From contig NZ_CP108529.1 in assembly GCF_036002945.1 (NCBI RefSeq), forward strand, positions 1,922,001-1,986,000: 64,000 bases of DNA, in the 5' to 3' direction. The notes under the pieces are model-generated. The model saw only the letters and a list, made by a program, of their open reading frames with translations. It was not told the origin of the DNA and did not search any database. Below are positions 9,065 through 17,373 of this stretch, in pieces (within the stretch, counting starts at the first letter, position 1; each line of letters starts with the position of its first letter). The translations under genes were made by a program, and so were the position numbers. Source of the stretch: Streptomyces sp. NBC_01224. Lineage in GTDB: Bacteria > Actinomycetota > Actinomycetes > Streptomycetales > Streptomycetaceae.

Positions 9065-10702
9065 ATGGCAGCCACCACCCACACAGTGTCCAACCAGGTA
9101 CCGCCGCTGGTCGGCTACGACGTCTTCGCCACCGACCGCGCGCTCACGGAGGCGGTGCAACGTCACATGCCGCCCGAGCTCCTCGACGAGGCCCGGGGCG
9201 AGCTCGGCGAGCTGGGCAGATCCGCGGGCTCCGCGCAGGCGCAGGCGTGGGGGGCGCAGGCGAACGAGAATCCGCCGGTGCTGCGCTCCCACGACCGGTA
9301 CGGGAATCGCATCGACGAAGTGGAGTTCCATCCGGCCTGGCACCGGCTGCTGGGTCATGCGGTCGCCGCGGGTCTGACCGACGCCTGGGGCAGGCCGGGC
9401 GGCCATGTGCGGCGGGCGGCCGGATTCCTGGTGTGGACACAGGCCGAGGCGGGGCACGGCTGCCCGCTGTCGATGACGCACGCGGCGGTGCCCGCACTGC
9501 GGACCGATCCGGCGCTGGCCGCCGACTGGGAGCCGTTGCTGACCTCGAAGGTGTACGAGCAGGGGCTGCGGCCCGCGGCGCAGAAGGCCGGTGTGCTCTT
9601 CGGGATGGGCATGACGGAGAAGCAGGGCGGCACGGACGTACGGTCGAATACGACGCGGGCCGAGCAGCTGGCGGCGGAGGGCGAGTATCTGCTCACCGGG
9701 CACAAGTGGTTCTGTTCGGCGCCGATGTCCGACGGCTTCCTGGTGCTGGCGCAGGCGCCCGCCGGCCTGACGTGTTTCCTGCTGCCCCGGGTACTGCCCG
9801 ACGGCACGCGGAACACGTTCGCGATCCAGCGGCTGAAGGACAAACTGGGCAACCGGTCCAATGCGTCGAGCGAGGTCGAGTTCGACGGGACATGGGCGCG
9901 CCGGGTCGGCGACGAGGGGCGCGGGGTGCGCACCATCATCGAGATGGTGGCGGCGACCCGGCTGGACTGTGTGGTCGGCTCGGCGGCGCTGATGCGGCAG
10001 GCGGTGGCGCAGGCGATCCACCACTGCACATACCGCAGCGCGTTCGGCGGGGTGCTGATCGAGAAGCCGCTGATGCGCAATGTGCTGGCCGATCTGGCGC
10101 TGGAGTCGGAGGCCGCGACGGTGCTGGCGCTTCGGCTGGCGGCGGCGTACGACGCCGATACGGAGAGCGAGCGCGCCTTCCTGCGGATCGCGGTGCCGAC
10201 GGCGAAGTACTGGGTGACGAAGCGGTGCACGCCGATGGTGGGTGAGGCACTGGAATGTCTCGGCGGCAACGGTTACGTCGAGGAGTCCGGGATGCCGCGG
10301 CTGCTGCGCGAGGCACCGCTCAACTCGATCTGGGAGGGCTCGGGGAATGTACAGGCGCTGGATGTGCTGCGGGCGCTGCAGCGCGAGCCGCTGGCGCTGA
10401 ACGCGTTCCTCCAGGAGGTCGGCCGGGCGCGCGGCGCCGATCACCGGCTGGACGGGGCCATCAAGGACATGCTGACGGAGCTCGCCGATCTGAACGGGAT
10501 CGAGGCGCGGGCCCGCAGGCTGGTCGAGCGGATGGCTCTGGTGCTGCAGGGTTCGCTGCTGGTGCGCTGGGCGCCGCCGGAAGTCGCCGACGCGTTCTGT
10601 GCGTCACGACTGGGCAGGGACTGGGGCACGGCATTCGGGACGCTGCCGCACAGCCTCGATCTGGCATCGGTCGTGGAACGGGCGCGGCCCGTGGAGCGTT
10701 AG
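9065..10702 (+). CDS. AidB-like acyl-CoA dehydrogenase family protein
   Basis: A 545-residue flavoprotein of the AidB branch of acyl-CoA dehydrogenases, recognisable from the N-terminal NQVPPLVGYDVFATDRALTE, the flavin-binding MGMTEKQGGTDVRSNT, and the C-terminal CLGGNGYVEESGMPRLLRE and NSIWEGSGNVQALD. AidB proteins bind DNA and are induced by alkylating stress in enteric bacteria; their role in actinobacteria is less clear. There is no ribosome site before ATG 9065, but TACCGT at 9053-9058 lies six bases upstream, consistent with leaderless transcription. A very strong hairpin follows the stop codon. Confidence 0.9.
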   Translation: MAATTHTVSNQVPPLVGYDVFATDRALTEAVQRHMPPELLDEARGELGELGRSAGSAQAQAWGAQANENPPVLRSHDRYGNRIDEVEFHPAWHRLLGHAVAAGLTDAWGRPGGHVRRAAGFLVWTQAEAGHGCPLSMTHAAVPALRTDPALAADWEPLLTSKVYEQGLRPAAQKAGVLFGMGMTEKQGGTDVRSNTTRAEQLAAEGEYLLTGHKWFCSAPMSDGFLVLAQAPAGLTCFLLPRVLPDGTRNTFAIQRLKDKLGNRSNASSEVEFDGTWARRVGDEGRGVRTIIEMVAATRLDCVVGSAALMRQAVAQAIHHCTYRSAFGGVLIEKPLMRNVLADLALESEAATVLALRLAAAYDADTESERAFLRIAVPTAKYWVTKRCTPMVGEALECLGGNGYVEESGMPRLLREAPLNSIWEGSGNVQALDVLRALQREPLALNAFLQEVGRARGADHRLDGAIKDMLTELADLNGIEARARRLVERMALVLQGSLLVRWAPPEVADAFCASRLGRDWGTAFGTLPHSLDLASVVERARPVER

Positions 10703-10711
10703 CCCCAAGAC

Positions 10712-10766
10712 GTACAACAACGGAGGGTGGTGCTGCGCCGACACGGCACCACCCTCCATGTTGTAC
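10712..10766 (+). terminator. strong hairpin terminator after the AidB-like gene
   Basis: Arms of 22 and 21 bases (10712-10733 and 10746-10766) pair along their whole length with one bulge around a 12-base loop. The core GGAGGGTGGTGC / GCACCACCCTCC is perfect. There is no long T-run, as is usual in Streptomyces. It starts nine bases after the stop codon and isolates the GAF-regulator promoter downstream. Confidence 0.85.
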
Positions 10767-10842
10767 ACACCGAACGGCAGGGCACAGGCGCCGCTGTGCG
10801 GTGTTCCGTCACTCTCGTACGGACCGGCACTCCCTCGCCAGA

Positions 10843-10860
10843 GTTGCAAAGGGTTGCAAC
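10843..10860. promoter_or_regulatory. 18-bp inverted repeat upstream of the GAF regulator
   Basis: GTTGCAA-AGGG-TTGCAAC is a perfect 7+7 dyad with a four-base centre. Its two TTGCAA half-sites are themselves palindromic and exactly ten bases (one helical turn) apart. It lies about 90 bases before the regulator start in the only long non-coding part of this interval. It is a likely operator, perhaps autoregulatory; the binding protein is unknown. Confidence 0.55.
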
Positions 10861-10953
10861 CATTGTGCGAAGTGCGCCCTGCCGGGACCCTCGCAGCGGG
10901 CAGGATGGGACCGGCGGCCGTTTCTCCGGCCCTGGCATCTAGGGGGAATGAGA

Positions 10954-12234
10954 GTGGAGTCAAGCGCTGCCGAGGCGACGCGACCGGCTGTGCCGCGGTC
11001 CGTCCAGGCCCTACGCATGATCCACCGGGCCAGGGAGGCGAAACTCGTGGGCGAGCGTTCACCAGTGGCGCCGCGCGCGGAGATCGGCGCCTCGTGGGAC
11101 CGGGTGCTGAGCAGCGGTGTCGATCCGGATCAGTCCACCGAGAGTGTGCTGCTGGACATGGACGAGATCGAGCACCGGCGCCGGAGCTCGACGCTGGGCG
11201 AGGTGATGCCGTTGCTGAGCGAGGGCCTGGTCTCCCTGGCGGATGCCGCCCAGCAGATCGTGGTGGTCACCGATGTGGAGGGCCGGGTGCTGTGGCGCCA
11301 GGGCAATACGGGGGTGCTGCGCCGGGCTGACGGCATCTGTCTGGCGGAGGGCGCGGCCTGGGCGGAGGCGAGCACGGGGACGAACGCGATCGGTACGGCG
11401 CTCTTCTCGCGCACACCGGTCCAGGTTCATTCGTCGGAGCATTTCGTGCGCAGTCTGCACAACTGGACCTGTGCGGCGGCCCCGGTGCGTGATCCGCGGG
11501 ACAGTCGGCTGATCGGCATCGTCGACATCAGCGGTGCGGCTTCCACGTTCCATCCGACCTCGCTCGCCCTGGTCGGTTCGGTCGCCAGGCTGGCCGAGAG
11601 CGAGATCAGGAACCGCCACCTCCAGGCGATCGACCGGCTGCGTTCGGTGGCGGCGCCGCTGCTGTGCCGGCTGGGCGGACGGGCCCTGGCGGTGGACGCC
11701 CACGGCTGGCTCGCCGCGGTGACCGGGATGCCGCCGGTCGACCGGCTGCCGCTGCCGAAGTCGTTGCAGCCGGGCCGGGTGTGGCTGCCGTCGCTCGGTA
11801 TGTGTCGGGTCGAGCCGCTGCCAGGCGGCTGGCTGGTGCAGGTCACGGACGGGCCATCGGACGGGCCGCCGCGACGGGTGGTGCTGGACCTGAGCCGGCC
11901 GCGCGGGCTCACGGTCAATGTGGTGAGTGCGGTGGACTCCTGTACGCAGCGGCTCTCGCCGCGCCATGCGGAGCTGCTGTACGCCCTGGCGCTGCACCGC
12001 GAAGGACGTACGGCATCCGAGCTGGCGGAGGACATCTTCGGCGACGCGACCCGGACGGTGACGGTGCGGGCGGAGATCTCGCGGATACGCCGCCATCTCG
12101 CGGAGGTGCTCGCACACCGCCCCTACCGCTTCGGCGAAGAGGTCGAGGTGGAGGTGATCCAACCGGATCATCCGGCCGACCTGCTGCCGCGCTCGACGGC
12201 TCCGGTCGTGGTCAGGGCACGTAAGGGCTCCTAG
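10954..12234 (+). CDS. GAF-domain helix-turn-helix transcriptional regulator
   Basis: A 426-residue cytosolic regulator. The N-terminal segment contains GASWDRVLSSGVDPD, the motif seen at the start of AcoR-type activators. A GAF sensor domain follows (residues about 95-230, with TGTNAIGTAL and NWTCAAAPVRDP). The C-terminal region (about 340-410) looks like a DNA-binding domain. The AAA+ module of sigma-54 activators is absent, as usual for actinobacterial members. GTG 10954 is preferred because AGGGGG sits seven bases upstream; ATG 10948 lies one base from it. The ligand and target are unknown; the inverted repeat at 10843 is a candidate binding site. Confidence 0.85.
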   Translation: MESSAAEATRPAVPRSVQALRMIHRAREAKLVGERSPVAPRAEIGASWDRVLSSGVDPDQSTESVLLDMDEIEHRRRSSTLGEVMPLLSEGLVSLADAAQQIVVVTDVEGRVLWRQGNTGVLRRADGICLAEGAAWAEASTGTNAIGTALFSRTPVQVHSSEHFVRSLHNWTCAAAPVRDPRDSRLIGIVDISGAASTFHPTSLALVGSVARLAESEIRNRHLQAIDRLRSVAAPLLCRLGGRALAVDAHGWLAAVTGMPPVDRLPLPKSLQPGRVWLPSLGMCRVEPLPGGWLVQVTDGPSDGPPRRVVLDLSRPRGLTVNVVSAVDSCTQRLSPRHAELLYALALHREGRTASELAEDIFGDATRTVTVRAEISRIRRHLAEVLAHRPYRFGEEVEVEVIQPDHPADLLPRSTAPVVVRARKGS

Positions 12235-12244
12235 GACCTCGCTC

Positions 12245-12261
12245 CCGCCGCTTGCCGGCGG
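12245..12261 (+). terminator. short GC hairpin after the GAF regulator
   Basis: CCGCCG and CGGCGG pair around a five-base loop, ten bases after the regulator stop codon, followed by a T-containing stretch. A short but plausible intrinsic terminator. Confidence 0.5.
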
Positions 12262-12325
12262 TCTCGTTGTCCGAGCCGCGGGACCGGCTTTGGCCCTGGC
12301 CTCGCGGCATGGTTCCCTGGCAGCC

Positions 12326-12919
12326 ATGAGCAACCCCACGCACACCGCTGCGACCACCGCCGAGGTGACCATCTGGTCCCTGGAACAGACCTCCCCCGAC
12401 GATCTGCGCCCCGCCGCGGTCCCGGAGGGCGACGTGCGGATCGTGCGGTCCGAGGTCCCGCTGCCCGAGTTCAGCCGGTTCCTGTATACGGCGGTAGGCG
12501 GCGACATCCAGTGGACGGACCGGCTCACGATGACGTACGCGCAGTGGCAGGAGGCCCTGGACCGGCCCGGGGCGGAGACCTGGGTGGCGTACGAGAACGG
12601 CACGCCGGCCGGATACATCGAGCTGGACCCGCAGGACGACGGCGTGGTCGAGATCATGTACTTCGGGCTGATACCGGCCTTCCGGGGGCGCCGGATAGGC
12701 GGCCATCTGCTCTCGCACGGCGTCGCCCGCGCCTGGGACCTGGCGGAACGCTGGCCGGAGCGGACACCGACGAAGCGGGTGTGGCTGCACACCTGCTCCA
12801 AGGACGGCCCGCACGCCATGGACAACTATCTGCGGCGCGGCTTCAAGCTGTTCGACACGAAGGTGGAGCTGGAGCCCGAGGCGGCGACGCCGGGGCCGTG
12901 GCCGGGGGCGGCGCGGTAG
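12326..12919 (+). CDS. GNAT-family N-acetyltransferase
   Basis: A 197-residue acetyltransferase of the GNAT fold. The acetyl-CoA loop is visible around IPAFRGRRIGGHLL (residues about 120-133), and the C-terminal strands end in NYLRRGFKLFDT. The acceptor substrate cannot be inferred. ATG 12326 is the first plausible start; no clear ribosome site is present. It stands alone between the GAF regulator and the sulfur-assimilation locus on the same strand. Confidence 0.85.
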   Translation: MSNPTHTAATTAEVTIWSLEQTSPDDLRPAAVPEGDVRIVRSEVPLPEFSRFLYTAVGGDIQWTDRLTMTYAQWQEALDRPGAETWVAYENGTPAGYIELDPQDDGVVEIMYFGLIPAFRGRRIGGHLLSHGVARAWDLAERWPERTPTKRVWLHTCSKDGPHAMDNYLRRGFKLFDTKVELEPEAATPGPWPGAAR

Positions 12920-13033
12920 CGCGCGGACAGCGACTCCCGGCGACAAGTAGGGGGATTGCGGCTATTACGGAAGGCCCGGCCCGGGCGGGTCGAGTGATGG
13001 GTGCCACACCGTCTCGCATCACGGGACACTCTC

Positions 13034-13058
13034 GTCCACATCATGGATAGTGGTGGAC
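13034..13058. promoter_or_regulatory. inverted repeat upstream of the sulfur-assimilation leader
   Basis: GTCCAC and GTGGAC form a 6+6 dyad with a 13-base spacer about 30 bases before the leader-peptide start. The surrounding bases also contain GGATAGTGG, which could be part of a -10 region. It is a candidate operator or promoter element for the cys operon; symmetry alone supports it. Confidence 0.35.
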
Positions 13059-13089
13059 TGGCCCGAGATTCGCGTGACAGGCTTCCGTC

Positions 13090-13173
13090 ATGCCTGGAAC
13101 TGGAATTGCCTTGGTGAGTCGACGCCACGTCGACCTCGGCCGCGTGTCCAGCGCCATCTGTCCGGCGAGCTGA
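13090..13173 (+). CDS. putative leader peptide of the cys operon (27 aa)
   Basis: A 27-residue ORF whose centre reads LVSRRHVDLGRVSSAIC and which ends CPAS. Short peptides with this RRHVDL-R core and a C-terminal cysteine are repeatedly found upstream of sulfur-assimilation genes in Streptomyces. Cysteine-containing leaders regulate cys genes by attenuation in mycobacteria. It lies 114 bases before cysI with a hairpin in between. Ribosome passage at the Cys24 codon could report cysteine supply. The peptide family is recognised from memory; the mechanism here is inference. Confidence 0.8.
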   Translation: MPGTGIALVSRRHVDLGRVSSAICPAS

Positions 13174-13213
13174 GAGTCCCAGCACCGCCGCGATCCTCTT
13201 TTCTCTGCAAACC

Positions 13214-13247
13214 CTGCGCACCGCCGCGCCTCAGCGCGAGTGTGCAG
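13214..13247 (+). promoter_or_regulatory. hairpin between leader peptide and cysI
   Basis: CTGCGCAC (13214-13221) pairs with GTGTGCAG (13240-13247), and CGCGC (13225-13229) with GCGCG (13234-13238), giving a 13-pair stem with a small asymmetric internal loop and a CTCA tip. It sits 40 bases after the leader stop and 26 bases before the cysI ribosome site, where an attenuator or translational switch would be expected. Confidence 0.55.
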
Positions 13248-13287
13248 TTCAGAGCCGCCCTCCTGCAGTCCCGAAGGACGTACCGTC

Positions 13288-14985
13288 ATGGCCGCTACCC
13301 CGGAACAGCCTGCGACCACCACGCCTCGCCGCAAGGCCGGACGCCACCGTGGCGAAGGCCAGTGGGCCGTGGGGCACCACACTCCGCTCAACGGCAATGA
13401 GCAGTTCAAGAAGGACGACGACGGTCTCAATGTGCGGACACGCATTGAGACGATCTACTCCAAGCGCGGTTTCGACTCGATCGACCCCAACGACCTCCGT
13501 GGACGCATGCGCTGGTGGGGCCTCTACACCCAGCGCAAGCCCGGGATCGACGGCGGCAAGACCGCGATCCTGGAGCCCGAGGAGCTGGACGACACGTACT
13601 TCATGCTGCGGGTCCGGATCGACGGCGGCCGGCTGACCACCGAGCAGCTGCGGGTCATCGGCGAGATCTCGCAGGAGTACGCGCGCGGCACCGCGGACAT
13701 CACCGACCGGCAGAACATCCAGCTGCACTGGATCCGCATCGAGGACGTCCCGGCGATCTGGGAGAAGCTGGAGGCCGTCGGGCTCTCCACCACCGAGGCG
13801 TGCGGTGACTGCCCCCGCGTGATCATAGGCTCCCCGGTGGCCGGGATCGCCGCCGACGAGATCATCGACGGGACGCCGGCGGTCGACGAGATCCACGAGC
13901 GCTACATCGGCAACAAGGAATTCTCGAACCTGCCGCGCAAGTTCAAGACCGCGATCTCCGGCTCGCCGGTGCAGGACGTGGTGCACGAGATCAACGACAT
14001 CGCGTTCGTCGGCGTCGTCCACCCCGAGCACGGCCCGGGCTTCGACGTCTGGGTCGGTGGCGGGCTCTCCACCAACCCGCGTCTCGCCGAGCGGCTGGGC
14101 GCCTGGGTGCCTCTCGAACAGGTGCCGGACGTCTGGGCCGGGGTCGTCGGCATCTTCCGTGACTACGGGTACCGCCGGCTGCGCACCCGCGCCCGTCTGA
14201 AGTTCCTGATGGCCGACTGGGGCCCGGCGAAGTTCCGCCAGGTACTGGAGGACGAGTACCTGAAGCGTCCGCTCGTCGACGGGCCCGCGCCCGCGGAGCC
14301 CAGCAGCCGCTGGCGCGACCACATCGGCGTCCACCAGCAGAAGGACGGACGGTTCTACCTCGGATTCGCACCCCGGGTCGGCCGTGTGGACGGCTCCACC
14401 CTGGCCAAGATCGCCGACCTGGCGGCCGCCCACGGCTCGGACCGGCTGCGCACCACCGTCGAGCAGAAGATGCTCATCCTCGATGTGGAGCAGGACCAGG
14501 TGGATTCCCTGGTCGCCGGCCTCGAAGCGCTCGACTTCCAGGTGAAGCCCTCTCCGTTCCGGCGGGGCACGATGGCCTGCACCGGCATCGAGTTCTGCAA
14601 GCTGGCGATCGTCGAGACGAAGGCGCGCGGCGCCTCGCTGATCGACGAACTGGAGCGCCGCCTGCCGGAGTTCGACGAGCCGCTCACCATCAACATCAAC
14701 GGCTGCCCCAACGCCTGCGCCCGCATCCAGACCGCGGACATCGGCCTCAAGGGCCAGCTCGTCCTGGACGCCGACGGCAACCAGGTCGAGGGCTACCAGG
14801 TGCACCTGGGCGGCGCCCTGGGCCTGGAGGCCGGGTTCGGCCGGAAGGTCCGTGGCCTGAAGGTCACTTCGGCCGAACTGCCCGACTATGTCGAGCGGGT
14901 CCTGGGCCGCTTCCAGGAGGAGCGCGAGGACGGCGAGCGGTTCGCGACCTGGGCGGCGCGTGCCAGTGCGGAGTCGCTGTCATGA
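13288..14985 (+). CDS. cysI: siroheme [4Fe-4S] sulfite/nitrite reductase
   Basis: A 565-residue ferredoxin-dependent reductase that reduces sulfite to sulfide in the cytosol. Two ferredoxin-like half-domains alternate with two siroheme/4Fe-4S domains. The cluster ligands are CTGIEFC (residues about 431-437) and NGCPNAC (about 471-477). The Streptomyces family has been called nitrite reductase as well, but the neighbours show a sulfite role. ATG 13288 has GAAGGA nine bases upstream. The stop codon overlaps the next start (ATGA), so translation is coupled through the following small gene. Confidence 0.95.
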   Translation: MAATPEQPATTTPRRKAGRHRGEGQWAVGHHTPLNGNEQFKKDDDGLNVRTRIETIYSKRGFDSIDPNDLRGRMRWWGLYTQRKPGIDGGKTAILEPEELDDTYFMLRVRIDGGRLTTEQLRVIGEISQEYARGTADITDRQNIQLHWIRIEDVPAIWEKLEAVGLSTTEACGDCPRVIIGSPVAGIAADEIIDGTPAVDEIHERYIGNKEFSNLPRKFKTAISGSPVQDVVHEINDIAFVGVVHPEHGPGFDVWVGGGLSTNPRLAERLGAWVPLEQVPDVWAGVVGIFRDYGYRRLRTRARLKFLMADWGPAKFRQVLEDEYLKRPLVDGPAPAEPSSRWRDHIGVHQQKDGRFYLGFAPRVGRVDGSTLAKIADLAAAHGSDRLRTTVEQKMLILDVEQDQVDSLVAGLEALDFQVKPSPFRRGTMACTGIEFCKLAIVETKARGASLIDELERRLPEFDEPLTININGCPNACARIQTADIGLKGQLVLDADGNQVEGYQVHLGGALGLEAGFGRKVRGLKVTSAELPDYVERVLGRFQEEREDGERFATWAARASAESLS

Positions 14986-15161
14986 GCGAACGCGCCGCCC
15001 CGTTCTACTGCCCCTACTGCGGTGACGAGGACCTGCGCCCGCACGAGACCGGCCACGGCGCCTGGGAATGTGCCTCCTGCAACCGCGCGTTCCAGCTGAA
15101 GTTCCTGGGTCTGCTGACCCGGGGGCTGCAGCGTAACGACGTTGAACGGGACGGGATATGA
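14982..15161 (+). CDS. small two-CxxC (zinc-ribbon-like) protein in the cys operon
   Basis: A 59-residue protein with CPYC at residues 10-13 and CASC at 30-33, the spacing of a zinc ribbon or rubredoxin-like knuckle. Its start overlaps the cysI stop and its stop overlaps the cysH start, each by four bases (ATGA), so it must be translated stoichiometrically with the reductase and APS reductase. Codon use is typical for the genome. The same position is occupied by a small conserved gene in other streptomycetes. An electron-transfer, metal-binding or assembly role for the sulfite reductase is plausible but unproven. Confidence 0.85.
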   Translation: MSERAAPFYCPYCGDEDLRPHETGHGAWECASCNRAFQLKFLGLLTRGLQRNDVERDGI

Positions 15162-15871
15162 CGGATACTCAGAGAGAAGAACGCACTGTCGAGGAGCTGA
15201 AGGAACTGGCCGGGCGGGCAGCCCGGGAGCTGGAGGACGCCTCCGCGCTGGAGATCCTCCGATGGGCAGCCGACACCTTCGGCACGAAGTTCTGCGTCAC
15301 CTCGTCCATGGAGGACGCCGTCGTCGCCCACCTCGCCTCGCGTGCCTTTCCGGGCGTGGACGTGGTCTTCCTCGACACCGGCTACCACTTCCCCGAGACG
15401 ATCGGCACCCGTGACGCGGTCGAGGCCGTGATGGACGTCAACGTCATCACGCTGACCCCGCGCCGGTCCGTGGCCGAGCAGGACGCCGAGTACGGACCGA
15501 AGCTGCACGACCGCGACCCGGACCTGTGCTGCAAGATGCGGAAGGTCAAGCCCCTTGAGGAGGGCCTGACTTCCTACGCGGCCTGGGCGACCGGGCTGCG
15601 CCGCGACGAGTCCCCCACCCGGGCGAACACCCCGGTCGTCGGCTGGGACGAGAAGCGGCAGAAGGTGAAGATCTCGCCGATCGCCCGCTGGACGCAGGAC
15701 GACGTCGACGCGTACGTGGCCGAGCACGGCGTTCTCACCAACCCGCTGCTGATGGACGGTTACGCCTCCGTGGGCTGCGCGCCCTGCACCCGCCGGGTGC
15801 TGGAGGGCGAGGACGCACGCGCCGGACGCTGGGCCGGCCGGGGCAAGACCGAGTGCGGGCTGCACGACTGA
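15158..15871 (+). CDS. cysH: phosphoadenylyl/adenylyl-sulfate reductase (APS reductase type)
   Basis: A 237-residue thioredoxin-dependent reductase releasing sulfite from activated sulfate. The adenylyl-binding region contains TSSMEDAVVAHL. The iron-sulfur cysteine pairs DLCCKMRKVKPL and GCAPCTR mark the 4Fe-4S APS-reducing type. The catalytic C-terminal motif reads TECGLHD. All expected residues are present and length is normal. The start overlaps the upstream small gene by four bases, and the stop is adjacent to the APS kinase gene. Confidence 0.95.
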   Translation: MTDTQREERTVEELKELAGRAARELEDASALEILRWAADTFGTKFCVTSSMEDAVVAHLASRAFPGVDVVFLDTGYHFPETIGTRDAVEAVMDVNVITLTPRRSVAEQDAEYGPKLHDRDPDLCCKMRKVKPLEEGLTSYAAWATGLRRDESPTRANTPVVGWDEKRQKVKISPIARWTQDDVDAYVAEHGVLTNPLLMDGYASVGCAPCTRRVLEGEDARAGRWAGRGKTECGLHD

Positions 15872-15894
15872 TGACGACTGATCAGGAGACTTCG

Positions 15895-16440
15895 ATGAGC
15901 GTGACGGAGACGGGAGCCACCATCTGGCTGACCGGTCTGCCGAGCGCGGGCAAGACCACCATCGCGTACGAACTGGCCGGGCGGCTGCGCGGCGAGGGCC
16001 ACCGCGTGGAAGTGCTCGACGGCGACGAGATCCGGGACTTCCTCTCCGCGGGTCTCGGCTTCTCCCGCGAGGACCGCCACACCAATGTCCAGCGGATCGG
16101 CTTCGTCGCCGAGCTGCTGGCGGCCAACGGCGTGAAGGTGCTGGTCCCGGTCATCGCCCCGTACGCGGACAGCCGGGACGCGGTACGCAAGCGGCACCAG
16201 GCCGAGGGCACCGCGTATCTAGAGGTGCATGTCGCGACTCCGGTCGAGGTGTGCTCCGTACGCGATGTGAAGGGCCTCTACGCGAAGCAGGCGGCCGGCG
16301 AGATCAGCGGGCTCACGGGGGTCGACGACCCGTACGAGGCGCCCGAGTCGCCGGACCTGCGGATCGAGTCGCACCGGCAGACCGTGCAGGAGTCCGCGGC
16401 GGAGCTGTATGCGCTGCTGAGCGAGAGGGGTGCAGCGTGA
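15895..16440 (+). CDS. cysC: adenylyl-sulfate kinase
   Basis: A 181-residue APS kinase that phosphorylates APS to PAPS. The P-loop is GLPSAGKTT near residue 14. The family motifs DGDEIRDFLSAGLGFSREDR and RDVKGLYAKQAAGEI are intact. ATG 15895 is chosen because AGGAG lies six bases upstream; ATG 15871, overlapping the cysH stop, would add eight residues. Its presence beside an APS-type reductase suggests that PAPS is made for sulfotransfer as well as for assimilation. Confidence 0.93.
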   Translation: MSVTETGATIWLTGLPSAGKTTIAYELAGRLRGEGHRVEVLDGDEIRDFLSAGLGFSREDRHTNVQRIGFVAELLAANGVKVLVPVIAPYADSRDAVRKRHQAEGTAYLEVHVATPVEVCSVRDVKGLYAKQAAGEISGLTGVDDPYEAPESPDLRIESHRQTVQESAAELYALLSERGAA

Positions 16441-17372
16441 CGACCGTCGCGACCGTGTCGGAAGGCACCGACAATCCGTACGCACTCAGCCACCTGGACT
16501 CCCTGGAGTCCGAGGCCGTACACATCTTCCGCGAGGTGGCGGGCGAGTTCGAGCGGCCGGTGATCCTGTTCTCCGGCGGCAAGGACTCCATCGTGATGCT
16601 GCATCTGGCGCTCAAGGCGTTCGCGCCCGCGCCGGTGCCGTTCACTCTGCTGCACGTCGACACCGGGCACAACTTCCCCGAGGTGCTGGAGTACCGCGAC
16701 CGGACGGTGGCCCGGCACGGGCTGCGGCTCCATGTCGCCTCCGTGCAGGAGTACATCGACGCCGGAAAGCTCCGCGAACGCCCGGACGGCACCCGCAACC
16801 CGCTGCAGACCGTGCCACTGACCGAGGCCATCCAGCAGCACCGCTTCGACGCCGTGTTCGGCGGCGGGCGCCGTGACGAGGAGAAGGCGCGCGCCAAGGA
16901 GCGGGTCTTCTCGCTGCGCGACGAGTTCTCCCAGTGGGATCCGCGCCGCCAGCGCCCGGAGCTGTGGCAGCTGTACAACGGCCGGCACGCCCCCGGTGAG
17001 CACGTCCGGGTCTTCCCGATCTCCAACTGGACCGAGCTGGACGTCTGGCAGTACATCGCCCGTGAGGGCATCGAGCTTCCGGAGATCTACTTCGCCCATG
17101 AACGCGAGGTCTTCAACCGCTCCGGCATGTGGCTGACCGCGGGCGACTGGGGCGGCCCCAAGGAGGGCGAGCAGGTCGAGACCCGGCAGGTGCGCTACCG
17201 CACGGTCGGCGACATGTCGTGCACCGGCGCCGTCGACTCGGATGCGACGACGCTGGACGCCGTGATCACCGAGATCGCCGCCTCCCGGCTCACCGAACGG
17301 GGCGCGACGCGTGCCGACGACAAGATGTCCGAGGCCGCGATGGAAGACCGTAAGCGCGAGGGGTACTTCTAG
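16437..17372 (+). CDS. cysD: sulfate adenylyltransferase subunit 2
   Basis: A 311-residue small subunit of ATP sulfurylase with the PP-loop FSGGKDSIVML (residues about 43-53) and the later GGRRDEEKARAKER and MSCTGAVDSDA motifs. It adenylates sulfate, driven by the CysN GTPase. The GTG start overlaps the cysC stop by four bases (GTGA) and has GAGAGGGG as ribosome site. It is followed one base later by cysN. Confidence 0.95.
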   Translation: MTTVATVSEGTDNPYALSHLDSLESEAVHIFREVAGEFERPVILFSGGKDSIVMLHLALKAFAPAPVPFTLLHVDTGHNFPEVLEYRDRTVARHGLRLHVASVQEYIDAGKLRERPDGTRNPLQTVPLTEAIQQHRFDAVFGGGRRDEEKARAKERVFSLRDEFSQWDPRRQRPELWQLYNGRHAPGEHVRVFPISNWTELDVWQYIAREGIELPEIYFAHEREVFNRSGMWLTAGDWGGPKEGEQVETRQVRYRTVGDMSCTGAVDSDATTLDAVITEIAASRLTERGATRADDKMSEAAMEDRKREGYF

Positions 17373-17373
17373 G

